From: Actinoplanes teichomyceticus ATCC 31121
GTDB lineage: Bacteria; Actinomycetota; Actinomycetes; Mycobacteriales; Micromonosporaceae
Direction of reading: 5' to 3'
DNA: 64,000 bases
NCBI RefSeq assembly: GCF_003711105.1
Contig: NZ_CP023865.1
Span: forward strand, 718,001-782,000
In this document: one piece after another, positions 47,251 to 55,292 of the stretch
How positions within the stretch are numbered: position 1 is the stretch's first letter
How the letters are laid out: each line of letters opens with the position of its first letter
Notes under the pieces: model-generated
Seen by the model: the letters and a program-made list of their open reading frames with translations, nothing else
Databases searched by the model: none
What the model was told of the DNA's origin: nothing
Program-made: the position numbers and the translations under genes

Positions 47251-48345
47251 CTACCCGGCGTCCCGGAGCAGTTCCGCGGCCCTCTCCGGCACCACGTCGC
47301 TGACGAAGGCGCCCATCGCCGACTCCGAGCCCGCGAGGTACTTCAGCTTGTCCGCGGCGCGCCGGATGCTGAACAGTTGCAGGTGCAGATAGCCCAGCTC
47401 GCGGCCCTCGCCGACGACGGCCTGGTGCCAGGCCGAGATGTACGGCATCGGCTTGCCGAACAGGGCGTCGAACCGCCGCAGCACGTCGAGGTAGAGCGGG
47501 CCGAACGCGTCGCGCTCCTCGTCGCGGAGCGCGGGCAGGTCGGGAACCTGCCGGTGCGGCGCCAGCTGCACCTCGAACGGCCAGCGGGCGGCGGCCGGGA
47601 CGTATGCCGTCCAGTGCTCGTTCGCCGCCACCACGCGCACCTTCGCGGACTGCTCGGCGGCCAGGACATCGGCGTACAGGTTGCGCCCGCCGGTCCGCTC
47701 GGCGTGCTTGGCGGCGGCCCGCAGCATCGCCGCGGTCCGCGGCGGCACCGTCGGGTACGCGTAGATCTGCCCGTGCGGGTGGTGCAGCGTCACGCCGATC
47801 TCGACGCCCCGGTTCTCGAACGGGAACACCTGGGCGACCCCAAGCAACCGCGACATCTCGGCGGTCCGGTCGGCGAGCGCGTCCACCACGGTGCGCACCC
47901 GGGAGGCCGGCAGCGCGCCGAACGAGCTGTTGTGGTCGCTGGTGAAGCAGACCACCTCGCACCGGCCGAGCCCCGGACGGACCGGAACCATGTCGGTGAG
48001 CTCGGTGATCTCGCCGCCCGGCACCTCGCGGTAGCTGAACGACGGGAACTGGTTCTCGAAGACCACCACGTCGTAGTCCGGCGCCGGGATCTCGCTGGCG
48101 AACCGCGACGTGGTCGGGCACAGCGGGCACGCGTCGGACGGCGGCAGGAAGGTGCGGGTCTGGCGGTGCGCGGCGACCGCGATCCACTCGTCGACCAGCG
48201 GGTCGTATCGCAGCTGGGAGGCCGGCGGGGGCGGCGGCAGTTCCCGGGTGTCCCGGTACGCCGCGCGGCCGGAGTCCGGCTTCTCGTCGAAGTAGATGAG
48301 TTCGCGGCCGTCGGAGAGCTGGACGGTGGAGCGAAGGGGTGTCAC
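47251..48345 (-). CDS. galT: Galactose-1-phosphate uridylyltransferase
   Basis: Leloir pathway: exchanges galactose-1-P with UDP-glucose. 364 aa. Zn-site CPLCP, active-site HPHGQ (nucleophile His) in VTLHHPHGQIYAYP, and FENQFPSFSY. GTG at 48345 overlaps the deoR-type gene stop by 4 nt. No galE or galK follows; the only other gene in the operon is the regulator. UDP-galactose could feed the polysaccharide genes nearby, but that is inference. Confidence 0.94.
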   Translation of the reverse strand: MTPLRSTVQLSDGRELIYFDEKPDSGRAAYRDTRELPPPPPASQLRYDPLVDEWIAVAAHRQTRTFLPPSDACPLCPTTSRFASEIPAPDYDVVVFENQFPSFSYREVPGGEITELTDMVPVRPGLGRCEVVCFTSDHNSSFGALPASRVRTVVDALADRTAEMSRLLGVAQVFPFENRGVEIGVTLHHPHGQIYAYPTVPPRTAAMLRAAAKHAERTGGRNLYADVLAAEQSAKVRVVAANEHWTAYVPAAARWPFEVQLAPHRQVPDLPALRDEERDAFGPLYLDVLRRFDALFGKPMPYISAWHQAVVGEGRELGYLHLQLFSIRRAADKLKYLAGSESAMGAFVSDVVPERAAELLRDAG

Positions 48346-49118
48346 TGGGGATTCACCACCACGAGTTCGGGGACGGTTTCGGTGAGGAGGGTTCGCGTGG
48401 CGGTGTCCAGGCCGTCGTCGGTGATCAGCACGTCCGCGCGCTCCAGCGGCACGATCGAGGAGATGCCGACGGTGCCCCATTTGGTGCTGTCGGCGAGCAC
48501 GACCAGACGTTCGGCCGCCTCCACCAGGGCGCGGTTGACGTCCGCCTCCATCAGGTTGGGCGTGGTGTAGCCGGCGCGCTCGCTCATCCCGTGCACGCCC
48601 AGGAAGAGCATGTCCAGGTGCAGGGTGCCGATCGCGGCCACCGCCACCGGCCCGACCAGCGCGTCCGACGGGGTGCGGGTGCCGCCGGTGAGCACCACGG
48701 TCTGATCCGGCCGGCCGGCGCGGTAGAACACGTCGGCGACCGGGATCGAGTTGGTCACCACGGTCAGCGACGGGACGTCGACCAGGCGCTGGGCCAGCAC
48801 CGCCGTGGTGGTGCCGGCGGAGAGCGCGATGGCGTCGCCGGGGGAGACCAGGGCGGCCGCGCGGGCGGCGATCGCCGCCTTCTCGTCGCGCTGGCGCACC
48901 GACTTGGCGGCGAATCCGGGCTCGTGTGCGGAACCGGGGCTGACCGTGGTGGCGCCGCCGTGCACCTTCGCCAGCAGTCCGCGGTCGGCCAGCGCCTCCA
49001 GGTCGCGGCGGATGGTCATGTCGGAGACGCCGTACTCGGTGGCCAGCTCGCTGACCCGGACACCGCCGGTGGCCCGGACCCGGTCGAGGATCGCGGCCTG
49101 GCGCTGCTGCGCCAGCAT
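48342..49118 (-). CDS. DeoR-family transcriptional regulator
   Basis: About 258 aa. DeoR HTH at the N-terminus (RQAAILDRVRATGGVRVSELATEYGVSDMTIRRDLEAL) and a sugar-phosphate-sensing DeoRC domain (GDAIALSAGTTTAVLAQRL, GVHGMSERAGYTTPNLMEADVNRALVEAAERLVVLADSTKWG). The start is uncertain: ATG at 49118 gives the usual MLAQQRQ N-terminus but has no SD, and GTG at 49142 is possible. Translationally coupled to galT, so it probably controls galactose use. Effector unknown. Confidence 0.9.
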   Translation of the reverse strand: MLAQQRQAAILDRVRATGGVRVSELATEYGVSDMTIRRDLEALADRGLLAKVHGGATTVSPGSAHEPGFAAKSVRQRDEKAAIAARAAALVSPGDAIALSAGTTTAVLAQRLVDVPSLTVVTNSIPVADVFYRAGRPDQTVVLTGGTRTPSDALVGPVAVAAIGTLHLDMLFLGVHGMSERAGYTTPNLMEADVNRALVEAAERLVVLADSTKWGTVGISSIVPLERADVLITDDGLDTATRTLLTETVPELVVVNPQ

Positions 49119-49177
49119 CAGCAATGCACCGACTTCGGCCACTCTGCCAAAAACGATCGGGATTTCCGCACTATTTC

Positions 49178-49193
49178 GAACACACTTGAACAC
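49178..49193 (-). promoter_or_regulatory. Candidate DeoR operator: GAACAC repeated 10 bp apart
   Basis: GAACAC occurs at 49178-49183 and 49188-49193 (GTGTTC on the gene strand), exactly one helical turn apart, 60-75 bp upstream of the regulator start. DeoR-family proteins bind phased repeats, so autoregulation of deoR-galT is plausible. Confidence 0.4.
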
Positions 49194-49227
49194 TACCGCC
49201 TGAGCTGGCATGCGCGGAAGAGTGACT

Positions 49228-50142
49228 TCAGATACCCCGCCCCCGCTTGTGCAGGGCCGACAGCACATTCTCCACCTTCACCGCGCCGGTCATCGCGGCC
49301 AGCGCGATCGCGGTGCGTGGCTCCCGCCAGTTCGCCCGCACCGCCTCCTTGCTGAACTGCCACGCCTGGCTACGGTTCCCGGACGCGGCCGACCAGCAGG
49401 CGAGCTGCCCGTACACCCGGGCGGCGCCGGGCCGGCAGCCACTGATCTCCGGGTGTCGCTGCATCATCCAGCGCAACGAGGAGATCTTGGTGGCGTACTC
49501 GTAGGCGTAGTGCGAGCTGCGCCCCCAGAGGACCTGCACCAGCGGCTCGTCCAGATGCACGATCGGCGCCCGGCGGGCCGCCCTGAGCAGAAGGTCCCAG
49601 TCCTCGTTCTGGCTGCCCGGCGCGTCCTCGGCGACCAGGCCGATGGCGTCCTCGGCGAGCGCCTCCCGCCGGATGAGGAACGACGACGAGTGCAGCATCG
49701 CCATCCGGGACCGGGCCAGATCCTCAACGGTCACCCGGCTGCGGCCGGCCAGCCGGGGCGTGGTGCGCCCCTCGAACTCCACCTCGATCGCGCACGTGGC
49801 GAACTCGGCCTCCGGCTCGGCCAGCAGCGCGGCCACCTGGCGGCGCAGCTTGTCCGGCAGCCAGCGGTCGTCGTCGTCGCAGAACGCCACCAGCTCGGTG
49901 TCCAGCGCCAGGATCCCGGTGTTGCGGGCGCCGGCCAGGCCGGCGGCCCGCCAGTTGGTCAGCACCCGCACCGGTACGTCGTCGGTGCGGGCGAGCAGGT
50001 CGTCCGGCTCGGCCTGGTCGTACACCACCACGATCTTGAGCTCGCCGGGGTAACGCTGGTTGCGCACCGCGGCGATCGATCGGCGAAGCAGTTCCGGGCG
50101 GTTGCGGGTGGGGATGACGACCCCGACGGTCGGCCAGTTCAT
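49228..50142 (-). CDS. Family 2 glycosyltransferase
   Basis: 304 aa, GT-A fold. N-terminal VGVVIPTRNRPELLRRSIAAV, NTGILALDTELVAFCDDDDRW with the DxD metal motif, and a NEDWDLLLRAAR segment acting as the acceptor/catalytic region. Cytosolic, no TM helices. ATG at 50142 follows AGGAGG. Overlaps the preceding sulfotransferase by 4 nt (ATGA), so both belong to one transcript, probably for decorating or assembling a surface glycan. Confidence 0.92.
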   Translation of the reverse strand: MNWPTVGVVIPTRNRPELLRRSIAAVRNQRYPGELKIVVVYDQAEPDDLLARTDDVPVRVLTNWRAAGLAGARNTGILALDTELVAFCDDDDRWLPDKLRRQVAALLAEPEAEFATCAIEVEFEGRTTPRLAGRSRVTVEDLARSRMAMLHSSSFLIRREALAEDAIGLVAEDAPGSQNEDWDLLLRAARRAPIVHLDEPLVQVLWGRSSHYAYEYATKISSLRWMMQRHPEISGCRPGAARVYGQLACWSAASGNRSQAWQFSKEAVRANWREPRTAIALAAMTGAVKVENVLSALHKRGRGI

Positions 50143-51071
50143 CGCGCCTCCTGTGGGTTCAGCGGGTAGCCGTATGCCCGCAGCATCGGCCCGCACATCG
50201 CCCCGACCAGGCGGCGTTGCGCCGGCGGCAGCGCCCGCATCCAGGCGTCGTCGTGGCGCAGCGGCAGGCGGCCCACGGTGAAACGCATCGGGTTGCCGGC
50301 CGCGCTGTGCCCGACCCGCAGGTCGGCGTATCCGGGCCGGAGGAACTCCAGATCCTCCGGGCGCGGGGCGAGACCGGCGAAATCGGCGAGCCGGATGATC
50401 GCGGCGCGCGGGTCGGCCAGGAACTCCTCGTAGCGGATCCGGCGCACCGGCACACCGCGGCGGGCCAGCAGCCCGAACGCGGCGTTGTGCGCGTTCCACA
50501 GCAGCGCCGAGCGGCCGGGGGAGTAGCGGGTCATCTCGTCGGCGCCGTCGGTCTCCGGGCGGGCCACCCGCTTGGTCCAGGAGTACGCGACGCCGCGCGC
50601 GTCCCGGACCACGTGCACTACCCGCAGATCGATGTCACCGGCCGCACGCAGCACGTGGGCCAGCGCGGAATGCTTGGACGAGTCGACGACCAGTTTCGCG
50701 CCGGAGACCTCGGCGGCGGCGGCGTAGACCCGGGAGTAGTAGGAGGCGTACTCGCGCACCTGGGCGGCGGGCTGGGCGGCGGAGGCGAGCCGCGGGATGT
50801 GCCGGGTCCGCTCGACCCCGTCACGCAGGGTGTGCACCCGGTCGACGTCGACGTTGGCCCAGCCGCCGAATGCCCGCTCACCCACCCGTTGCCAGAACGT
50901 GCACCCGGAGAACCGCGACCCGCACCCGCACCGCTCGTCGTCGCGCAGGTCGCGCTGCCACAGGTGGACGACCTCGCCGAGCGCGCAGATCCCGGGCAGT
51001 TCGCCGAGCAGACGTTCGACGAGCGTGGTGCCGCTTCGCCCCAATCCGCCGAGAAATAGCACTTGTGCCAC
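50139..51071 (-). CDS. PAPS-dependent sulfotransferase family protein
   Basis: 310 aa. 5'-PAPS loop GLGRSGTTLVERLLGELP at residues about 9-26 and 3'-phosphate site KLVVDSSKHSALAHVL with RVVHVVRDARGVAYSW. Two CxC-type segments (CGCGSRFSGC) near residue 50 are typical of carbohydrate sulfotransferase-like actinobacterial proteins. GTG at 51071. Followed by the GT2 gene; divergent from the WecG-type gene with 62 bp between. Probable acceptor is a glycan. Confidence 0.88.
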   Translation of the reverse strand: MAQVLFLGGLGRSGTTLVERLLGELPGICALGEVVHLWQRDLRDDERCGCGSRFSGCTFWQRVGERAFGGWANVDVDRVHTLRDGVERTRHIPRLASAAQPAAQVREYASYYSRVYAAAAEVSGAKLVVDSSKHSALAHVLRAAGDIDLRVVHVVRDARGVAYSWTKRVARPETDGADEMTRYSPGRSALLWNAHNAAFGLLARRGVPVRRIRYEEFLADPRAAIIRLADFAGLAPRPEDLEFLRPGYADLRVGHSAAGNPMRFTVGRLPLRHDDAWMRALPPAQRRLVGAMCGPMLRAYGYPLNPQEAR

Positions 51072-51133
51072 TTTGGCCCGCCTTCGATCGTTTCGCTCTG
51101 GTAACGAGTGAAGCAGGCAAAAGGAGGCGTCAG

Positions 51134-52165
51134 GTGGTTATCGAGGCTTTCGATCGCGTGCATCTGGACGGTACGGGCATCGACCGGATCACCGAGGACG
51201 AGGTGGTCGCGGTCGTCCGGGACGCCCTCGCGCACGGCCGAGGCGGCCGGATCATCACCCCGAACGTCGACATCCTGCGCCGTGCCGCCACCGACCCGTC
51301 GGCCCGCCGCCACCTCGACGACGCCGACCTGATCGTCGCCGACGGCATGCCGCTGATCTGGGCCAGCCGGCTGGGCGGCGCCCCGCTGCCGGAACGGGTC
51401 GCCGGAAGCAGCCTGATCTGGAGCCTCTCCGCGGGGCTCGGCCGCGACGCCCGGTCCATCTTCATCATCGGCGGTACCCCCGCCCCGCGCGCCATCGCCG
51501 CTGGCAGCGATTCCCGGGCGACTGCGGGCGGCGGGTCCGGAGGGTCCCGGGCGGCTGCGGGCGGCGGGGCCGGAGGATCCCGGGTGACTACGGGTGGCGA
51601 GCCCGGGGTGGTATCCGGCGGCGGACCTCGGGAGGCCGCCGTACCGGCCGGGCCGACCGCCGAGGTTCCGATCGTCGGTCGCGCGCTCCGCTCCGCCGCT
51701 GCCGCCGAAGGCACGGTCACCGTGCGCGAGGTGCGCGCGTCCGGCGCGGTGCGCGCCGCGGTGCGGCTCGCGGCGGCGAGCCCGGGCCTGCGCATCGCGG
51801 GCGCGGTCAGCCCGCCGTTCGGCTTCGAGCGCGACGAGACGGCGTACGCCGAAGTCTGCGCCCAGGTCGCCGCCGCCCAGCCGGACCTGGTCTTCGTCGG
51901 TCTCGGCTTCCCCAAGCAGGAGCTCGTGATCGAACGCCTCCGCCGCGACCTGTCGGCCACCTGGTTCGTCGGCTGCGGCGCCGCGGTCAACTTCGTGGCC
52001 GGTGACGTGCACCGCGCCCCGCGGTGGATGCAGCGCACCGGCCTGGAATGGGCGCACCGGCTGGGCACCGAGCCGCGCCGCCTGGCCCGCCGCTACCTGC
52101 GCCACGACGCCCCCTACGCCCTTCGCCTCCTGGCCCGCGCCCCGCGCCGCTCGGGCCGCTCCTGA
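51134..52165 (+). CDS. WecG/TagA/CpsF family glycosyltransferase with a repeat insertion
   Basis: 343 aa from GTG at 51134 (GGAGG upstream). GT26 fold: RIITPNVDILRRAATDP, DADLIVADGMPLIWASRLGG, RVAGSSLIW, then the normally short loop after FIIGGTPAPR is expanded by about 80 residues including three 11-residue repeats. The domain then resumes with AVRLAAASPGLRIAGAVSPPFGF, LVFVGLGFPKQE and WFVGCGAAVNFVAGDV. Transfers ManNAcA/ManNAc-like sugars to lipid-linked acceptors in other bacteria. Confidence 0.9.
   Translation: MVIEAFDRVHLDGTGIDRITEDEVVAVVRDALAHGRGGRIITPNVDILRRAATDPSARRHLDDADLIVADGMPLIWASRLGGAPLPERVAGSSLIWSLSAGLGRDARSIFIIGGTPAPRAIAAGSDSRATAGGGSGGSRAAAGGGAGGSRVTTGGEPGVVSGGGPREAAVPAGPTAEVPIVGRALRSAAAAEGTVTVREVRASGAVRAAVRLAAASPGLRIAGAVSPPFGFERDETAYAEVCAQVAAAQPDLVFVGLGFPKQELVIERLRRDLSATWFVGCGAAVNFVAGDVHRAPRWMQRTGLEWAHRLGTEPRRLARRYLRHDAPYALRLLARAPRRSGRS
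51512..51610 (+). repeat. Three tandem 33-bp units inside the WecG-type gene
   Basis: Units 51512-51544, 51545-51577 and 51578-51610 encode an 11-residue motif close to SRATAGGGSGG (residues 127-159). In-frame and increasingly diverged towards the 3' end. Confidence 0.85.
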
Positions 52166-52221
52166 CCGACGGCGGGGGCGTGTGCGCCGGGGTGGGAGGT
52201 GGTCAGGCGGTGGGGTGTGTG

Positions 52222-52764
52222 TCATGGGGTGGGGCGGTCGCGGCCGGTGCCCGTGCGTCGGGGATGCGGGCCGGCCAGGCGGCGGGGCGCGCGGCAGTGG
52301 GCCGGCGCCGCGGATCGGGCGTTGATCAGGGGCTGGCGGTAATCATCCGCGTCATAGGCCGTCTGCCAGGGAAAGTGGTTGCCGGGATCGGGCCAGACCA
52401 GTTGCTGCAGGCGGAGGCGGGACCGGCCGTAGCGCGCCAGCGCGGCGCCCGGCCACAGGTCGGCGGTCGGCGCGCCGGAGACGATCACCACGTCCTGGTC
52501 GATGATCAAGTCGGACACCCGGCGGCCGTGGCGGAACCGGGCGCCTTCCTCATGGACCCGGCCGGCCAGCTCATTGAGCAGCTGGTGGCCGAGATCCGGC
52601 GGGAGCCCGGCGATGATCAGCTCCGGGCGGTCGCCCGCGGTCAGGCCGACCGTGTAGGCGAACGGGACGGCGTCGGCCGGGTCCTCGTCGGACGGGAGCA
52701 CATGCACCACGGCCCAACCGAACTGCTGGATGATCTCGGTCTGCTCACGGAAGAAGTCGGACAT
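52222..52764 (-). CDS. DUF4262 domain protein
   Basis: 180 aa. Residues 10-110 match the DUF4262 pattern: FGWAVVHVLPSDEDPADAVPFAYTVGLT, ELIIAGLPPDLGHQLLNELAGRV. The Arg/Pro-rich C-terminal ~40 residues are probably disordered. ATG at 52764 with GAGGGG upstream. Function unknown; such proteins are common as scattered accessory genes. Divergent from the VOC gene with a shared 108-bp region. Confidence 0.85.
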   Translation of the reverse strand: MSDFFREQTEIIQQFGWAVVHVLPSDEDPADAVPFAYTVGLTAGDRPELIIAGLPPDLGHQLLNELAGRVHEEGARFRHGRRVSDLIIDQDVVIVSGAPTADLWPGAALARYGRSRLRLQQLVWPDPGNHFPWQTAYDADDYRQPLINARSAAPAHCRAPRRLAGPHPRRTGTGRDRPTP

Positions 52765-52831
52765 CGGGTGACCCCTCGGGCTCGATCGGCAAGACTGCGG
52801 CCCACTATGGAACAGGTGTACGACACTTTTC

Positions 52832-52869
52832 GGGACCGGGAAGCAGTACGTGCGTACTGTTAAGGTCCC
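52832..52869 (+). promoter_or_regulatory. Nested inverted repeats just before the VOC gene
   Basis: CAGTACG-TG-CGTACTG (52844-52859) is a perfect inverted repeat. It is flanked by GGGACC (52832-52837) and GGTCCC (52864-52869), which also pair. The structure ends 3 nt before the ATG and overlaps TACTGT, a possible -10. It may be an operator or an mRNA hairpin that hides the start. Confidence 0.5.
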
Positions 52870-52872
52870 GGC

Positions 52873-53262
52873 ATGGCGTTCCGCATCGATGATCTGCACC
52901 ATGTCCAGCTCCTGATCCCGGGTGGCGGCGAAGCCGTCGCGCGGGCCTTCTACGCCGGCGTCCTCGGCATGGCCGAGGTGCGGAAGCCGCCGGCGCTGGC
53001 CGCCCGGGGCGGCTGCTGGTTCCGGGCCGGCGGCTGGGAGGTGCACCTCGGTCCGGTCCCGGACTTCACGCCCGCCGCCAAGGCTCACCCCGGCGTGCTC
53101 GTCGAGGACCTCGACGCGCTGGCGGGGGTGCTGCGGGCGGCCGGCCACCCGGTCGAGTGGGATCCGCATTTCCCGGGCCACCGGCGGCTCTACTCGGCCG
53201 ACGGCCACGGCAACCGCCTGGAGTTCCTGGAGCCGATCGTGGGTCGGATCGCCGGGGAGTAA
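52873..53262 (+). CDS. VOC (glyoxalase/bleomycin-resistance) family protein
   Basis: 129 aa, two beta-alpha-beta-beta-beta modules. HHVQLLIPGGGEAVARAFYAGVLGM opens the fold; metal-ligand positions are His12-like in LHHVQ, His in EVHLG and Glu in EFLEP. Members are dioxygenases, isomerases, or antibiotic-binding or thiol-transferring enzymes. Nothing here fixes the substrate. ATG at 52873. Confidence 0.9.
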   Translation: MAFRIDDLHHVQLLIPGGGEAVARAFYAGVLGMAEVRKPPALAARGGCWFRAGGWEVHLGPVPDFTPAAKAHPGVLVEDLDALAGVLRAAGHPVEWDPHFPGHRRLYSADGHGNRLEFLEPIVGRIAGE

Positions 53263-53284
53263 TTCATGATCCGCTTATTGAAAT

Positions 53285-53324
53285 TGATCAACGACATTGT
53301 GTGAACCTGATCAACGATTGTGTG
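53285..53324 (+). repeat. AT-rich direct repeat upstream of the EspC-like gene
   Basis: TGATCAACGACATTGTGTG (53285-53303) and TGATCAACGATTGTGTG (53308-53324) differ by a 3-bp indel and are spaced 23 bp apart. They are among the few AT-rich segments of the window, about 90-130 bp upstream of the EspC-like gene, and may be regulator sites. Confidence 0.65.
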
Positions 53325-53415
53325 GTGTACGTTGGCAGCGCATCGAGCGAAGTGGAGATGTCGCGTGACGTTGCCCTGATCAAGGGGTGTCCGGTCCGGT
53401 GCACGGGGAGCGGGA

Positions 53416-53790
53416 ATGGCGGAGAATCCGAATCTTGGCGTTGATCTGTACAACCTGTGGACGGCCGGAAAGGACAACTATCCGTCCGTGGCCTACCAGT
53501 ACACCGAGGCGCTCCGGTCGATCGACGCGACCGAGCCTGGCCTCGCCTACGCGTTCCGGCGGCCGGAGGTCTTCGGCGGCGGCGCCTGCGGCCCGGTCTA
53601 CCAGCCCTGGCGTGACCTGCGCGACGGTCTGGCCGCCGTCCTCGGCGAGACCAGGGCCAATCTCCTGGGCGTCGCCGACGTGCTGTGCATGGCGGTACGG
53701 ACCTATCAGGAGACCGATGACGAGGCGGCCGCCGCCTTCCGCGCGGTGCTGGGCGAGCGCGGCGAGCCCTTGCCGAAGCTGTTCGACTGA
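53416..53790 (+). CDS. Small EspC/WXG100-like type VII secretion-associated protein
   Basis: 124 aa, helical, no signal peptide. NPNLGVDLYNLWTAGKDNY and a central helical hairpin with PWRDLRDGLAAVLGETRANLLGVADVLCMAVRTYQETDDEAAAAFRAVLG resemble EspC-type proteins; YQETD-E near the C-terminus is like the YxxxD/E type VII export signal. ATG at 53416 with GGGGAG upstream. Followed 14 bp later by a WXG-type gene. Assignment is by pattern only. Confidence 0.6.
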   Translation: MAENPNLGVDLYNLWTAGKDNYPSVAYQYTEALRSIDATEPGLAYAFRRPEVFGGGACGPVYQPWRDLRDGLAAVLGETRANLLGVADVLCMAVRTYQETDDEAAAAFRAVLGERGEPLPKLFD

Positions 53791-53804
53791 CTCCGGGAGC
53801 GGCC

Positions 53805-54782
53805 ATGAGTTTCGACCAGCTGATGCAGCACGCTCACGATATTCAAACCACCGCGATCGCCAAGGCGATGGAGCAGCGCGGCGTGCGCCAAGCGTCGAAG
53901 CCCGGCGACCCGCCGTACACTCCGCGTCCCGGCGAGGATGCCGTGCGAGCGAAGATTTCCGCTGACTTCGCCGACATCGCCTCGCTGTTCGAGCCCTTCT
54001 CAGCGATGCCCGACCCCGCCGCGTTCGACGGTCTCATCAGTTATCTCGACCAGGCGATGGGCTACCTGTCCACCGGCTTCATGCCGGACGACCCCATCAC
54101 CGGCCAGGTGTATCCCGCCAATGAGACTCTGACCCGGATCGGCGCCTCGGAGAGCTACCTGGAGGAATGGACCGGGCACGCGGCCGATCGCTTCAGGACG
54201 GATTTCGTCAACACCTTCCCGCCCATCGTGGTGAACCAGTTCGTCGGCTGCGCCGTGCTGCACAGTGCCCTGATGGCTCAGCAGGCGCTCTGGGCCAGTG
54301 CGCGGGACGACATCGACAAGGTCGCGCACCACACGCTCAACGCTCTCGACAACATGGACCACTGCGGGCAGAACCGTTGGACGATGAGCTGGACCATCGT
54401 GGCCTCGGTCGCGGCGGTGGCGGCGGTGCCGGTGTCGGCCGGCACCTCGGTGCTGGGTGGCGGGCTCGCGCTCGGGACGGCGACCGCGGTGACCGCGGTG
54501 GGCGCCACCGGACAGGTAGTCGCGGCGCACCAGGTCACGCCACCCAAGGAGACGGAGTACCACGGCGAAACCGCCGAGGCCGTCATCGAGCAGATGCGCC
54601 ACGGGGTGGCCGAGGCGATCAGCGAGATCCAGCACGGCGAGCAGATGATCGCCACCGCGCTCCGGCAGACGCACGCCTCCATGAGCGAGCACCGGGGGCT
54701 GTTCGTCGCCCCGCGGCCGAAGCTGCTCGACGCCACCCCGGGCAGCGTCTTCGACGACCGATATCTGGGGCGCGAGCGATGA
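53805..54782 (+). CDS. WXG-like protein with hydrophobic segment, candidate T7SS substrate
   Basis: 325 aa. Helical N-terminal region, then YLEEWTGHAADRFRTDFVNTFP with a WTG turn reminiscent of WXG100. A hydrophobic double segment follows (WTIVASVAAVAAVPVSA and LALGTATAVTAVGATGQVV), then a helical C-terminus. No known toxin domain is seen. ATG at 53805 with GGGAG upstream; its stop overlaps the next ATG. Probably secreted through, or associated with, an ESX system whose core genes are not in the window. Confidence 0.6.
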   Translation: MSFDQLMQHAHDIQTTAIAKAMEQRGVRQASKPGDPPYTPRPGEDAVRAKISADFADIASLFEPFSAMPDPAAFDGLISYLDQAMGYLSTGFMPDDPITGQVYPANETLTRIGASESYLEEWTGHAADRFRTDFVNTFPPIVVNQFVGCAVLHSALMAQQALWASARDDIDKVAHHTLNALDNMDHCGQNRWTMSWTIVASVAAVAAVPVSAGTSVLGGGLALGTATAVTAVGATGQVVAAHQVTPPKETEYHGETAEAVIEQMRHGVAEAISEIQHGEQMIATALRQTHASMSEHRGLFVAPRPKLLDATPGSVFDDRYLGRER

Positions 54783-55279
54783 GACTGCGGGAGTCCCTGG
54801 ACCGGATGCGGGTGCACGCCTCCGTCGCGGGCGGCGCGATCACCGGCGAGCTGCACGACGCCGACCAGGTCGAGCTGACGTTCACGCCGGGTTACTACGA
54901 CCGTGTCGCCGAGCCGGTGCTGATCGACCACCTGGTGGCGCTCGCGCGGGTGATGCACGCCGAGTACGTCCGGCAGTACCTCCGGGCCGTCAGCGAGGCG
55001 TCCGGGCGGACGATCACGAAAGAGCCGGCCGGGGACGGCCGCCGGGACCGGGCATACGCCGAGCAGCGGCAGGAGCTGATCGCGGAGGGGCGCTCCGCCG
55101 ACGGCCGGATCACCGTCACGGTCCGGGGAATGCGGTCCTGGTGGGTGCGGATCGCCCCGGGCACGCTGCGGGTGCTCGACGAACGGCAGTTCGCCGCCCG
55201 TTTCGGCGAGGCCGCCCATGCCCTGATCCGCGATCAGTTCGCCGGAATTCGTGCCCTGAAGAACCATGTCTACGGCTGA
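54779..55279 (+). CDS. Hypothetical protein, possibly YbaB/EbfC-like
   Basis: 166 aa. Residues about 8-75 (VHASVAGGAITGELHDADQVELTFTPGYYDRV, then a helix ending EYVRQYLRAVSEAS) resemble the sheet-helix arrangement of YbaB/EbfC proteins that accompany EspC/WXG genes in Micromonosporaceae. The rest (ITVTVRGMRSWWVRIAPGTLRVL) is unassigned. ATG overlaps the upstream stop (ATGA), so translation is coupled. No firm function. Confidence 0.6.
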   Translation: MRLRESLDRMRVHASVAGGAITGELHDADQVELTFTPGYYDRVAEPVLIDHLVALARVMHAEYVRQYLRAVSEASGRTITKEPAGDGRRDRAYAEQRQELIAEGRSADGRITVTVRGMRSWWVRIAPGTLRVLDERQFAARFGEAAHALIRDQFAGIRALKNHVYG

Positions 55280-55292
55280 GACGAGAGGTGCC

